The translations under genes and the position numbers were made by a program. From Ulva prolifera (taxonomy: Eukaryota; Chlorophyta; Ulvophyceae; Ulvales; Ulvaceae): 64,000 bases of DNA. Location: NCBI GenBank assembly GCA_023078555.1, contig CM041198.1, positions 11,909,874-11,973,873 on the forward strand, read 5' to 3'. The notes beneath the pieces were generated by a model that saw nothing but the letters and a program-made list of their open reading frames with translations, had not been told where the DNA came from and made no database searches. Positions 46,746-59,074 of the stretch are shown here, in pieces; positions within the stretch are counted from its first letter, which is position 1, and the number at the start of each line of letters is the position of its first letter.

Positions 46746-48962
46746 ATGTTAGCACCCAGCCTGGCTGTGAATGACAGTGGCAGCAAGTTGCAGGCGAAAC
46801 GCAGTCGGCGGCAGGGCGCAGAGCTCCCGCCTCTGCTCCCGTTGGAGCATGAGGAGGACGAGGCCGAGCCAGACACAGGCGATGGGCCGGTGACAGTTGA
46901 CCACATCCAGCGTGTTGTAGAGCAGCGGATGCAGGCCGCACCAGGATGGCGGGCGCAGCGGCGGCAGATTGGCATGGCCCGCGCACAACGCAATGACTTC
47001 CGGAAGTTCATCCAGCGCATCCTGAACAACGACCCAACACTCGGAGAGTGTGGCAGCCGCGTGCTTCGCCTGAAGCCCACGCTGGATCTTGATACGACCA
47101 CCTTTGAGATCGACATGGTGCTGGAGGCGCTGCGTCACAATCACCGCATTGAGGCCCTCTACATCCACAACTTTGAGCAGGTGTGCTGCACAGCCACCGG
47201 ATGCGTGCGTGCAGCCGCTGTGTGGATCTGGTGAGGGTTGTTGACTTAGACGCCGCATGTTCCTCTGCCGCTGTGCTGAAAGGAGGTGCCGTTGCAAGGT
47301 AGAGCATGTGCACCTTGTGACCACCAAGCATGCATTCACCGATGTCATGCGCTGTTTTGCTCTTGCTTGCCCGTGCTGAAGCTGATGCTGCAAGTGGATT
47401 GACGCACGTATGATTGAGCGCTGTGCTGCATGCAGGGCTTCGCTGATGCGCAGCTGGAGCGCCTGATGAGGCTGCTGCGAAACGGCCGCATCTGGGCGTG
47501 CAACATCGGGGAAAACTTTCTTGTTACTAATGGTGGCTGGAAGCGGTTCCTGAAGGACATCCCCCGCACGGCGCTTGCGTTCACGTATGTGTCGGAAGCG
47601 CACCTTCGTCACACGGACCTGAAGGTCCAAATGCGCGCGGCAATCCGCATCAACCGCATCCTCAGCCCTCGACGTGACCCTGAGGTTTGTCAGCACATCT
47701 CCAACATGTGGTGCGCTTCCGTGGCACAGCGGTGTACGCTCCAACTGTGCCGAGCTTGGTGCTGTTTTGCTCTGCCCCCACTCTTGTGATGCCATCAAGC
47801 GGTCCTACAGGAAGTGCCTGCCTCTGTGCTGTTAATCTGATTGCAGCTCTGGCATTCGCGCACCTGGGAGATCATCTGTCGGGCTTTGATGCGCAGCTCC
47901 TGGGACCATGCAGGTTCAATCCGACAGGGTGCAAGACCCGGCACTGTGGATCTGCCTCAGAGCAAGACCATGATCGCCGGGCGGCCGCAGCGGCGCCGCT
48001 GAAGCAGGTCATAACCCAACGGGAGCGCGAGGTTAGTGCCGTCGTCCGAGCCAAAGCCATCTATGCCAAATTCATCAGCTTCCGGAACACGTTGCTGCGT
48101 ACTGTGGTCGATGCAGGTGCCCGAGCGAGGGCCGTGGACCCTCGCGAAGCAGAACCGCAGCTGCAGAGCCCCGTTGCAGTGCATGGGCATGAGACAGTGT
48201 CAGTGAATGTGCACTTGGTGCCAGGCCTGAAGCCATTATGGGGGCCAGAGCATCCTCGGCGCTGTCCGGTGGGTCCGTGCAGCGAGATACCTGGCAGCGT
48301 GGATGTGCGAGACCTGCCAGGAGCGGTGCGGGAGCTGATGGTGCCATATGCACACCTGCCGGCTTCGATCTTGCAGCGCTGCGGCAGTGAAGTCGATGGC
48401 ATCGAAGCTGAGCAGGAGGCTGCGGAGCGGCACCAGGTGATGGTGGCGTCAAACGAACGTGCTGAAGAAGTGGCTGCGGGGCTTGCGGAGCGTGGCCTGG
48501 ACGCACTTGTGTTTGCTGTCGGCTCACAAGATGCACAAGAGGAGTGGGCAGATCAGCACCGCATCCGCATGGGCTCCCCCAAGGACTTCTCGGACGACGC
48601 AATGGCACGGGCAGTGAAGTGTGTCGGGGGCCATCTGCGGGCCAGGCTAGAAGTGGAGGGTGGATTGTCTGACCTCATGGGGAGGAGGATCGACATCTTC
48701 TTGCCTGTGTATGTACAGTGGGTAGCAGCCCGAGTAAAAAAAGTTGATGGTGCCCACGCCACCGTCAGATTCTGGTATGTCTACCTAGCTGCTCTGTTGC
48801 TGCTCTGCTCTCTTTTGCAGGAGAGAGACGACCTCTGCGATCTGCAGGAACGGACGCACCAGCTCTGTGAAGCTACAAGACTCCCTTGTGGCATGGAGGC
48901 TTTCACAGTCTCAAAGCATGCCTGAAGGAGGGCACAGTATAGAAATGCATTGTTCCAGCTAA
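46746..48962 (+). CDS. Conserved repeat-like domain protein of unknown function
   Basis: Four exons: 46746-47180, 47436-47710, 47914-48774, 48821-48962, 570 residues from this ATG. Residues about 90-240 form a leucine-rich pattern (LDTTTFEIDMVLEALRHN, EALYIHNFEQG, RIWACNIGENFL, TALAFTYVSEAHL, LKVQMRAAIRINR) ending at HISNMWFNP, where TGG is split by the intron. I have seen this arrangement in other green algal proteins but know no name or function for it. Later parts are Glu/Ala-rich helices, then GRRIDIFLPVYVQWVAARV with VKLQDSLVAWRL, which could be a Tudor-like barrel; that is a guess. Intron 48775-48820 is 46 bp. If that intron is not used the frame ends at 48925 with a different tail. Confidence 0.6.
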
Positions 48963-49181
48963 AAGTTTTCACTTCAATACCTCAGCTCAACTGTAGAGCA
49001 TCGAAATGTAACAAAGCAGTTGCAGGTTACAGGCAAATTGCTCTTGCTCATTAAGCAGATTATCATGCACATACATGACGGTACGCGAGTGATACCACTG
49101 CTGTTCCCAGCATGTGGCATGATCTTTGGGTGAGCAGTTTGAAGTGAACAAACTTGTCAGCAATGGCTCTACTATAGTGAC

Positions 49182-52100
49182 TCAACCAGAGAAACTCGTA
49201 ATCTCATGCACAGCCTTACGCAGCATATCAACACGTGACTTGATCTGCTTGCGTTGCTCTGCAACATGAGGATCTTCGCCCAGGAGATTCGATAGCTGTT
49301 CCTCCTCAAACCCGGCGACTGAGGCTGTCAGTCTGTCAAGTAAATGCTCTTCTGCCTGCTTGACTTGATGGAATACGATGGCCTTGGGTACTGTGTTCAG
49401 GAGAGTCTGCCGTACAACCAGCAAGTATGACCTGGTTCTCTCAGACACCTGCATGTAGGAGAGTTGTGATCAGGTTTGACTGAACAGCGACCAGTACACA
49501 CCAAGGATGCATGAATTCTGAAGCGGAGAAATTGAACTGAGAAGCGCAGATTTACCTTGCCATATTCTGCATCTGTTCCCATGTTCTGTTTGTCCATGCC
49601 AAATTGCTCCTCCGCAACCTTGAACAGTTGTGGGATAACCAATGAGCCCTCCATCTTCACAAGGTGTGTAACAAACTCGCGGCTCTTCTTTCGATATTCA
49701 TCTAGAGAAGCATCTACAGTCGCTAAGATCTTAGCTTGGAGCCCGGGAAATCGCTGCAGTGACTTCATCTCATCTGCTTGAATGACCTGCAAAACAGAAT
49801 CCTATGACAGCGGGCACAGGGCTTCGTGGGCAAGCGCAGTCCCAACAGACTCATTGCAATTACTGTACTCGAGACGGTGGAAATGTTGATCGCGATAGTG
49901 GGTAATGTATGCAGGCCACACAGTGTTGATGGCCATTTGGTGAAATAGAGTTGGAATTAGGTATGCCAATTGTGAAGACGAACAGCAGCAGGCACTGGCA
50001 GCATACCTTCTGACCAATGTCACGCAAGACCATGTCCACTGCATCCACAGCCATTGCAGCGGGCTGCTCCATCAGCTTCACGCCTTCCCGCACCAGCGCA
50101 CGGTATCCATTCTCTGGTGCAACCAAAAACGGCTGGTAACCATCGGAATCCTGGATGATGCGCTTCACTGACTGTATAGCCAGCAGCTGGGCGAAAGGCT
50201 GTGCGTTCATTGCTTGAGGAAGCTGCTCCTCGAACACTTGCAGCACCCTCTCACCACCTCCTCGTCCCTGCAGCCTTGTCACATCTTAACACGCCGCCTG
50301 TGACCCAGCATCACTGCTTGCCTTTTCAAGGTCTACGCATAAGTTGATGTGCGACACCTGTGCCAAACAGCGACAGCAGGGCATATGCATGACGAACGTG
50401 GTTGATGCGCACGTGATTGATGATCTGCTTGTACTGTTCCTGAGCTCGGCCGCAGAGTTCGATGATAGCATGCACCATGCCACCTCGGCCTTCTGGCATA
50501 TCGTCACCGAGAGCGTCAAGATCGCTTTGCAGAGTGCTGATGTTGCCCTGAATGTTGGCCGTCAGTGATGGCAGCTTATTACGGATTGTCCGGATGAGCT
50601 CAGTTGACAAGGTACCACTGAGCACGGTGGTCGTCACGTTTTGACAGTTCCTGCAAAAAAGCAGCCCGAATGCAGAAGAAATCATCATGAGCGCAGACAC
50701 GGTGATGTGACAGGAACAGACTTGCAAAGAAATGATTCAGATATGCTTTTCTGTCAAACAGACACGGACACACAGAGACACAGAGACACACAGAGACACA
50801 GACACACGCAATCTGCGCATGCACCAGGAGGTTTTTCATCCATGCATCTGTTAACAGGCTGGTAGCCTGTCTACAGCCCGGCATGGCTACATCCATGGCA
50901 TGCTGAGGAGACATAAACCCGCTGTCCCTGTGATCATGTAAGGATCAGAACGCACTTGTAGGGGGACTCGGGGGAGTGAAAGTACTGCTTCTCTGCATTC
51001 TTTGCATCGTTGAGGGTCTTGTTTCCATCAATGTCCTGCTGCGACCGATTCACGACGCCCACCCACCCAAGCTTGAGTGGATACTTGCGGTTGTTGAGGA
51101 TGTCAACCGCGTTAGTACCTTTGTCCATCAGGTCAATCTTGGTCAACACGCCAATAGTGCGCTGGTGAGTTGGGTCCACCTTGCTAGCAAGCTGCAGCGC
51201 TTGCGAGTTGGCAACGTCCGCGTTGGCTGGAGTGACCGCTAGGATGATTGAATTTGGGTCAGAGATATAATGTAGAGCCATATTCTCCAGGTCAGCCACG
51301 ATAGACTGTGGCTGGTTCTTCATTGGAATGGTTGTGGTACCCGGGAGATCCACAACAGTGAGATCTGGTACATCTGGAGAATGGATCTACATAGGGCTTC
51401 TACGTTTAGAACATGGGTCCTGCCATGCGTAGTGCCGGTTCAGACTCGCTGAACAAATACAGCACGGGGAATGCAGATAGGTCGGCAGCTGCAAAGCAGG
51501 GGCAAGATATTGTATACAAGATGATACAAGATGTTATACAATACAAAATGATATACAAGATGATTACAAGCCATTCGACTCGGCAGCATGAGAGTTTAAG
51601 AAGAGACATCACCTCGAGGAACATGGGAGACTTGTGCACAACAATCTCAGGACCTTGACGGTTCTGGTTAATGCGCACGAGAAATCGGCGTGTTTCAGCA
51701 TCGATCTCGGCGCGAATCTCTTCAAAATCATAGAACTTCTGTCCCTGACCCTTGGGCGTGGCATGGGCAAACACTCCAAACTCTGCCTCGCCAGCGGGCA
51801 ATTGCTTCATGGTGACCACCAATGGACGCTTTGTGACAATATCAGTACCGCGAGGCAGGAAGTCTTTCCCGACTACACTCTCCAACACAGAGGACTTGCC
51901 TGAACTCTGCAAAACGTCACATTACGATCAGATTTTTGTGATGGTGGCTTCATCATGATACAGCAACAGTGGGCATTTGCAGCACTTGAAGTTGCACAGG
52001 CACAGAAGCCTATCATACGGATTGGTCGCTGTATTCAAAAGATCAGCAAAAATGAGCATACAGTAACTGCAGATTTCTGCATGTGGTGCCTGTGAGGACT

Positions 52101-52314
52101 TATCATGGAATAGCTGCTGCCTTGAAAGCGAACTCATCAGCAGCACTGTCAGAGCTGTATTTTGGGACAATGAGTGTACCTGGCCACCGACGACGACGAT
52201 CTTCGGCAGCTGAGACCACAGCGACGGCACAGCGCCATCATCTCCAACGTCACCCACCGCGGCCGACAGGTGCATCAGATTTCTGATCAACCCGACCACA
52301 TTGTCGAGCCCCAT
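49182..52314 (-). CDS. DRP1: Dynamin-related GTPase, DRP1 type
   Basis: Seven exons: 52314-52180, 51906-51613, 51386-50956, 50650-50413, 50267-50007, 49786-49556, 49448-49182, 618 residues. The GTPase domain has all motifs: GGQSSGKSS (split by intron 1), [12 protein letters not shown] with the switch Thr, DLPG, TKID and VNRSQQD. The middle domain and the GTPase effector domain ([14 protein letters not shown] to the end) follow directly. There is no PH domain or Pro-rich tail, and the length equals plant DRP1 proteins (about 610), which act at the plasma membrane and cell plate; the same architecture occurs in organelle-dividing and Vps1-type dynamins, so the site of action is not fixed by sequence alone. 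The third intron joins PYK to [12 protein letters not shown] in phase 2. Confidence 0.93.
50757..50809 (+). repeat. Simple repeat, ACACAG-type, in a DRP intron
   Basis: Imperfect repeats of GACACA/CAGAGACA fill about 50 bases inside the third intron of the dynamin gene. Confidence 0.8.
51505..51570 (+). repeat. AT-rich ATACAAGATG repeats in a DRP intron
   Basis: Three to four imperfect copies of ATACAAGATG and variants form an AT-rich block in the second intron of the dynamin gene, much lower in GC than its surroundings. Confidence 0.75.
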
Positions 52315-53278
52315 GATGTACGGTGCACTCCGTCAGCCTCGTCAACAGAACAGCTGCATGTACATTCAGGTGTCATGTCCTAAAGTATAACACTGCCATT
52401 GCGAGGATATGGTTGGCTATCCGCGGCCTAGCGTTTGCATGCCTCGGGCCTGTTTTTCAGAGCAAGTGATGCAAGCCACGGCCCACATCAATATGCGACT
52501 TCGTTTAAATTGAAATGGTACTGTGCATTCAGGCGATGTCTTCAATAAGAATACTGTGGAGCAGAGATGGCCCAACGAAGGATGACACAGTGCAACAAAT
52601 CGCCCATCTGCTGGAATTCGCAAACAGGCGCATACATGGCAAACGAACGTAACGATTGATCAAGGAGCCATTATGAAAGTTGGTGACGCATACGTGAACC
52701 AAACGTGGCGCTGCTCACGAGGCTTGGGGTGGAATCCGTGTGACACAAGAAATAATTGAAGACACCACGCAGACACGCTGTCAGCACCGCATTTAAGTTG
52801 ATATATCTGCTGGTGCAGAAGGAAGCTTTGATCAGCATTGCCAGACGTCAGAGCGACGGAAAGCCGATGTGCATGCATGCAGTTTTTTTCTCGGAGCATA
52901 GGTATCGTCGCGAAATGCAACTGTGTCAACGATGAAAGCCGAGTGATCCATGCGCATGAGGAAAAAGGCAAGGGAGTCCTGCGCGATTTTCACGTAGCCT
53001 CTTCATGTTTGTCCACGACAGCATGACATGCTTGACCTCGGTGTGCACAATGGTCTTGTTTGAATGCTGGTAGCGTGCACCATCCGTTGCGTCAGTGCAG
53101 CTGCATGGCAAAGTATAAGCTGATATAGCACTATAGCTATTTGAATTCGTGCCCTCGGCAGCGCGTCTTTCCTCGTATCAAGCTCAGATCGTCCGAGGTA
53201 CACATGTATAATTGCCAGAGGTACTTCTGATTTGTGTATCAACAACACGACCTTGTCTTGACACTTCGGCGCAGCACA
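52315..53278. other. Divergent intergenic region
   Basis: Nearly 1 kb between the divergent dynamin and villin-headpiece genes. No coding motif is seen. Promoters for both are expected; none could be picked out. Confidence 0.4.
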
Positions 53279-53994
53279 ATGCAGAAGTTAGGCATCACCA
53301 TAACAGTTGACGTTCCAACAGACTGCTTGATGCCAGGGGAAACTGGCACAGAGCCAGACGTACAACTGCTTCCAACTCCGAGCAACGCGGAGCTCAACGA
53401 AAAATTTGAAGCTGGTCTGAACGATTTAGGTAGGATGCGGCCTGGTCCAACATCTGCAATCGCGAGCGTGGCTGCAAAGCCCAACATTTGGTCGCTGTCT
53501 GGTTACTCTTACTTGTTTGACCTTGCAGCTAGCAGACGCATATACGCCTGCTGCTAAATGCTCATCTCACACACGTCTGCAAACCTAAACGTGAGCACTC
53601 AAGGCGTCTGCTTTCACACAGTGCTGGCACCTTCCATGTGTACTTCATGAAACGTTCCTCTGGCAGCTCGCCATATCGTCCCTTCATGGTGCACAGCTGT
53701 CCACGATCCAGCACGTGAAGAGTCACTGCACGTTTCTGCACCGAGCCACTCTACATCGAAATTGTGACTTGCAAGCGTGTGTTGTGCTGTGCAGCTCAGC
53801 CTGACCCAACTCGTGCTGTACATTCTCTAGATGCGTTGCGCAGTGGGACCTTGCACGACATAAACCAAACGTGCAAGGAACGGTATCTGCAGCGTGAGGA
53901 CTTCATTACGGTTTTTGGCATCAAACCAGAAGAGTTTGAACTGCTTCCTGACATCGAGCAGGCACAAAGGAAAAAAGATGTGGGCCTGAGTTGA
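53279..53994 (+). CDS. 116-residue protein ending in a villin headpiece
   Basis: Two exons: 53279-53429 and 53795-53994, joined in phase 1, 116 residues. The first 50 residues are unlike anything I know. The rest matches the villin headpiece: a HSLDAL start, then CKERYLQREDFITVFGI, KPEEFELLPD, and a KK-x2-GL end. Headpieces bind F-actin. Several usual residues differ: the Trp after LP is Ile, the following Lys is Glu, and the final Phe is Ser, so actin binding is doubtful. Most headpieces sit at the end of gelsolin-type proteins; here no gelsolin repeats exist within the gene. An upstream exon cannot be excluded, though the start ATG is preceded by more than 900 bp without coding signal. Confidence 0.68.
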
Positions 53995-54536
53995 TGGGGT
54001 CAGTAGCAGCAACACGGCGACAGACAAGTGTCACGAGGGAGCAGATATCGGCACTCGGCTCCAGGTCAATATATCTTGCATTGTGGTCGGATGCCAGAAG
54101 CACCTTCTGCCGTCTGACAGGCGCACGATGTAGCAACCGCTGACGCACGGATGCAGCATGCGTGGGACTGTAATGGCGCAATTGTGGTCAACGAATGGCG
54201 GGGTACAACAATTTTTTGCCTTTGAAAATGTGCTGCAGCGTGTGTGCCATGGTGTTGTTGACATGGTGTCATGTCCACTGGATAAGTCACCATGGCCATC
54301 ACAGCACGCCCCAGCACAGAAGGATATTTGTCACTGGCCCCAGTCAGCTGGTAGATCACGAAATTGCAGACACACTTGATCGTATCCCGAAATAGAAGTG
54401 TACAGATTTTTGCTGTGCAATGGCTAGCATACTTCAGCTAATGACAGCACCTGCGCTGCTAATATTTATTCAGAGCAGGCAAGTGAACTCATCAAACCAA
54501 GCTTTACGTCACAGTCAAAACATTCACGACCATCAT
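53995..54536. other. Convergent intergenic region
   Basis: About 540 bp between the ends of the headpiece gene and eIF3i. Nothing coding was found; both 3' UTRs are expected. Confidence 0.45.
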
Positions 54537-56809
54537 CTACGCTTCAATGAAGTAGTTGGTCGTCAAGTATTCCTGCATCCAGTAGACGATGTGACTGAAG
54601 TTGTGTGCGTGTGTGTGTTTACTCGGGAGGCATGTGGACATTGGCCACATAATTCGTATGAGAAGAAAGAGCACACCATGTCAAAATGCTGCAAACGCAC
54701 GAATCCGTCTTCCCCCCCCGTTGCAAATGATTTGCCATCCGGAGATATTGCAACACTGTTCACTGGTCCGAAATGCCCCCTTACGCGCCCGAACTCTTCC
54801 TGATAAAGCTTGTGGAAGAAGTGCGTTTCAAATCCACCCGCCGCATCGGCAGTCGTTGTGACATCAGCAGCATCTTGACCGCCAACAAGTGCCACCTTCA
54901 CAGATGCAAGCCGGATCAAGATCTCATGGTGCACTCTTCAAAACAAACATGAACGTTCGAAACGTAAAAAAACATCAGGGTGTATGTGCTCAAATTTTAA
55001 AGAGATGCAAAGTGTCAGAAACGGGAGGAATGAGAAATCGAGTATGAAAATCCAGGTCTCCCAGTAGGTGTGCATCTTTAGCCACGCCACCTAGTCGTCT
55101 AGGTGTTACGCACATGGTTGAGAGGACTCATCGCAGCACTGTTCACGGGCTTCGAATGCTTGTATGTCCGCAAGACCTGGAGGTTCTCCATGTCGATAAG
55201 TTTCGCAGTCTTGTCTTTGGAAGAGGTGATGGCGTGCGTGCCATCTGGCGAAACCTGCAAGTCCACATCAGCTTCACCCTGATGCGCCCCTCTGTGCTCC
55301 AGTCGTGATGAAGGCAAGTCAGAGATGCTTCGGTGAATGTGAGGATACAATCGTCACAACGGCTCACTGAGCTGTCAAGAAATGACGAACGAGCACACAG
55401 AGTACACCAGCCATGCCACCCTCGTGTGTGAAGCAAAAGCGAGCTTCGTCTACTGAACAGGTGCATGGTCTGAATTTCGCTGGAAGGGGTGGCGGGGGGG
55501 GGGGGGGGGGGGGGGGGGGGGTGATGGCTGATGAAGGCGCTGCTCGCTCTCGACCGCGTGCGTCATCCATGGATTCTTGTGTTCCCACAAATGGAGGCAG
55601 GGCATGCAACTAGCTTTCCACAGAACCCCACCTGCAGATCGGTGATCTCCCCGTTGTGAATTTGCTCCTCCAGCAGCAACTTTCCAGTTGCGACGTCAAA
55701 TCTCCGTGCAAATCCGTCATCGCTAGTTGTGACCAACACAGAGTCACAGTCAGTGAAAGCCATACGGGAACACCTACATCACCAGGACCCAGGATGTACA
55801 GCATACACAATATGGAGTGCCCGCTGCGATTTTAGGTGTAGATCAAACTACTGCGCCTGGCTGAACATGCCATCCTCGATGACATTGTACTGGCTGATGT
55901 GGCCATGTTGACAGCAACTGCACACATCGGCACAATGCCAGGAGCAACACATACGTTTGTGGGCGCTCCAAATCTATCTGGAGGATCGGGTTGGGGTCGG
56001 AATCCCCAGGAACATCAGAGATCCGAATGAAACGGATGGAGGGAGCGATTGTGGCAAAAGGCTGCGTTGCAAAGGCGGCTAATCGCTGATCCGCACGAGC
56101 CAAGGCACAGCACTTGGATGGCTGATGTGTGTCCCACTTCATAAGCTCCTGCCCGGTAGAGACTTCCCACAATCTCACAGAACTGTCGGTCGAAGCTGTG
56201 AGCAAGTACTTTGTATCTCCTGCAAGAATAAAGAAGCCCCGATGTCTTCAGAGCAGGGCGCAACCCCACCATACCAGTTGCACCTGTGTGATCGCATGTG
56301 TACGATTGGAGGCGGACATCATACTTGTTACGTCTATACACATCACAGCCCCAGAATGGCCTTGGTACGTTCCAACGCGCTCACCATCATCAGCATAGAA
56401 CAGAGCCACTGGGCATTCAGCACTCTGCACAGCATTATATATCAGCATGCGGATATAAGAAAATATTCAAAGCATATACTGCCTAACTCCTGTATGGACG
56501 AGACACCATGATAATGCATGTTCGTGCATCGTCACTACGCCATTGACCTTGCAGCTATGGGCAACGTGCACGGCACATGCACAGTTTGAGCTGGGAAACT
56601 GACGGAAACATCACTCACAAATGTGTCTGACGTACCTTGGCACATGTGAATAGAAGATCGCCCTCATTGTTGTACCTTCACGAGAACGAGCGCTGTGAAC
56701 GCACGGGTGCAGTGTTTCAAAGCACGGGAAGCAAAGCAGTACCGACAGACGATTCTCACCTCACTTGAGCGAGAGGTCTTTCATGCGATTGGATCAGAAT
56801 AGGCTTCAT
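54537..56809 (-). CDS. EIF3I: Translation initiation factor eIF3 subunit i (WD40)
   Basis: Eight exons: 56809-56760, 56675-56636, 56424-56325, 56219-55955, 55773-55632, 55254-55114, 54895-54677, 54572-54537, 330 residues (family about 325-350). The start [19 protein letters not shown] is diagnostic, followed by [25 protein letters not shown], a [18 protein letters not shown] repeat, [11 protein letters not shown], then [15 protein letters not shown], the [16 protein letters not shown] block and a [13 protein letters not shown] repeat. It folds as a seven-bladed propeller within the eIF3 complex that loads the 40S subunit with mRNA. The last exon is only 11 codons plus stop. Exon 3 uses the GTATGA donor at 56324, not the GTAACA six bases upstream, because only the former keeps the conserved VTRDTKYL reading. 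Confidence 0.92.
55494..55521 (+). repeat. Run of 28 G in an eIF3i intron
   Basis: A G homopolymer lies in the intron between eIF3i exons 5 and 6 (C run on the transcribed-sense strand). Length is likely uncertain in the assembly. Confidence 0.85.
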
Positions 56810-59074
56810 GCTTGCGGCAGGTACAGATCGAGCTGGCTGTATTGCCTTGCGCACACTGTACTTTGATATTGCACAAGACGGCGGGGCTATGGAGTACACT
56901 TTTTTTTGTTTGATTCACAATGTCATCTGCCCGATCGTACATGTAGTGCCCGTGTTGTGACCAACCGGCACGACAAGGCCGCCGCAGCGAAACCGCGTTA
57001 CGACGGCGGGAGCCCAGGCTGGCACGGAGCTTCACACAGCAACACGGCTTGCTACATTCAGCAACATTGAAACAATAAAAATGGTAGCCACACACAGACG
57101 ACGTTACTCTCTGAGTAACGACTCGTGTGAAACATCCAAATACTTGCTGCTACTGGACATCGACAGTAACTTGTATGCGCGATACTCACAGAACACAGAA
57201 TCAACTTGGCGACCCCGATCATGCCGATCGCCAGTTAGCAACACAACAGTGTAAAAATGATGCTTTGGCTCAGATCCCACGATATCCAAACGGGCAGCTG
57301 TGCATCGCGTAAGCAATTAGCTAGGTCTGACCAACGAAATTCTGATCAGGAGTGCTAGATATCTGTACGATCTGACCAGTAGGGCATCTACATCAGGCGT
57401 TAATATGCAGGGCATATTATCATGCTGTATGCAACGATTTGATGTCAATAGTTGAGCCAGCAACTGATGGACCATAACAGGGGGTTTCGCCGGACACACA
57501 TATATTGGCAAGGCTTGCCAGGAGAATGTTACTGCAGGGCAGGCAAAAGACATTGCTGACACAATCTATAGGTTCTGTTTGCAACCTGTCTGTCTCTTTC
57601 ACAAATGCGGCTAGCTTGTGGTATTGCAATGAGATTGTAAGGCGGGCGCGTACGATCGATACATGGTTCGGTTCGGCCGAGCGCACTGGTCTCACCTATA
57701 TCCGCAAGCGGTGAGAGTCCAAGTCTGACGTATTCTGGCTGGTCCTCATTTCGTCCGTGGGATTCAGCATTGTGCAGTACTCATAGTCATGGCAATATCA
57801 GTTGATTCTGCTGCAGCAGGATTCAGTGGAAGCATGTGCCAAGTATCGAAGTTGTCAACGTCCCTATGAATATGGCTATGAATCGTGCATATATACATGA
57901 ATATTTGCTCAGTGTGCAGTGCACACAATTGTCCGGTGCGCAGCGAACAAGATATGTAGGCAGCTGCAACAGCTGGGCCTAACACAGGATTGGGATGCCA
58001 ATACTGGCTTTCTGAACATGCCCGGCGTGCCTGTGTCAACACAACAGCAGCAAGACCTGCGCCATATCCTGCGAGCTTGATTGAGTACATAGTGAGCATG
58101 TTACAAGGCTAGGTCAAGAAAAGCAGGTCACCTGACACAGTGCTGATGTGCGCCGGGGGGGTACACGCTCAGAATGCATCGGATAAGCCTCTAAATTACC
58201 GCAGATCGCACATCTGATGTACCGTTTCTATGAGGCGGCAGCTTCTGCAGAGACCCTGGGCATGTGACTTGTCACGGACAAGGATCTGCACCCAGTGGCT
58301 ATTTCATCCAATATTGAGGCATGTGGAGGCCCCTGTTCCAAGCCTCTATCTTGGGGAGGATCGCGGTGGAGAAGTGGGATGCACCGGCCGGCACTGTGCG
58401 CCAGGGATGGCCACTGTGCGCCAGGGAGGTGCTTTCATTACGGAGCCTTCCTTGAGCAGCCATGCATGCTGGCGTTGATGGGGTGTGCATGTGAGCGTGG
58501 GCAGCTTACGTGTCGAGGAAGCTGTGGACTGGGTCTGGGTGGCTCTCTTGCCAGGCGGCTGAGCGAGTTGGGTGGGCTAGGTGGTGGTGTGTTGCTGTGG
58601 TTGGGGGACGTGGCTATCGTGCGTAGGTCCTTGTGAACTGGGAACTACGAACCTGCATTCAAGTTCTGCGGCCTTCCCTTAGAGGGGCTTTGTGGGTGAT
58701 GGGCCGTGTTCCATAGCACTGCCAGTATGCTATCAACGCTGACAAGCCGGCCTGATCTGCTGAGCTTTCGCAACTGCCGAATGTGTCGACTGCAAGCAAT
58801 CTGTGAATGCGCCTCAGCAAGATCTAGCTGCATGTCATATCGTCCAAGTTAAAAATTGCATATCAAGCATCAACTGGTTCCATTCGAGATCTGCAATGCT
58901 ATGTTCAGCTGGGCTTGCCTAGGCATTTGCGAAAAAGCTTTGGAACACAATGATACCGCAACATCCTGGCCTCGTAGCGTAACTGGCTGCAAGATCTCAC
59001 ATCGATCATTGACTGTGGCTTGGACACACGGGCAACACCACCGTGGCAGCTCTGAAGGAGCGATCAGAGCAGCT
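56810..59074. other. Gene-poor region
   Basis: Over 2 kb without a supported gene. The part 58,360-58,640 is G/T-rich and includes a direct repeat of CACTGTGCGCCAGGGA (near 58397 and 58412). Short ORFs on both strands show no motifs. The right half of the minus strand should contain the 3' UTR of the DUF4231-like gene, and the left half the eIF3i promoter. Confidence 0.4.

Noticed and set aside
46749..47798. 349-codon minus-strand ORF
   Set aside because: Antisense to exons 1 and 2 of the conserved-domain gene and passes straight through its intron.
55843..56205. Coding continuation of eIF3i exon 4 down to 55843
   Set aside because: The GTATGT donor at 55954 and the conserved RMAF start of the next blade show that the extra residues are intron.
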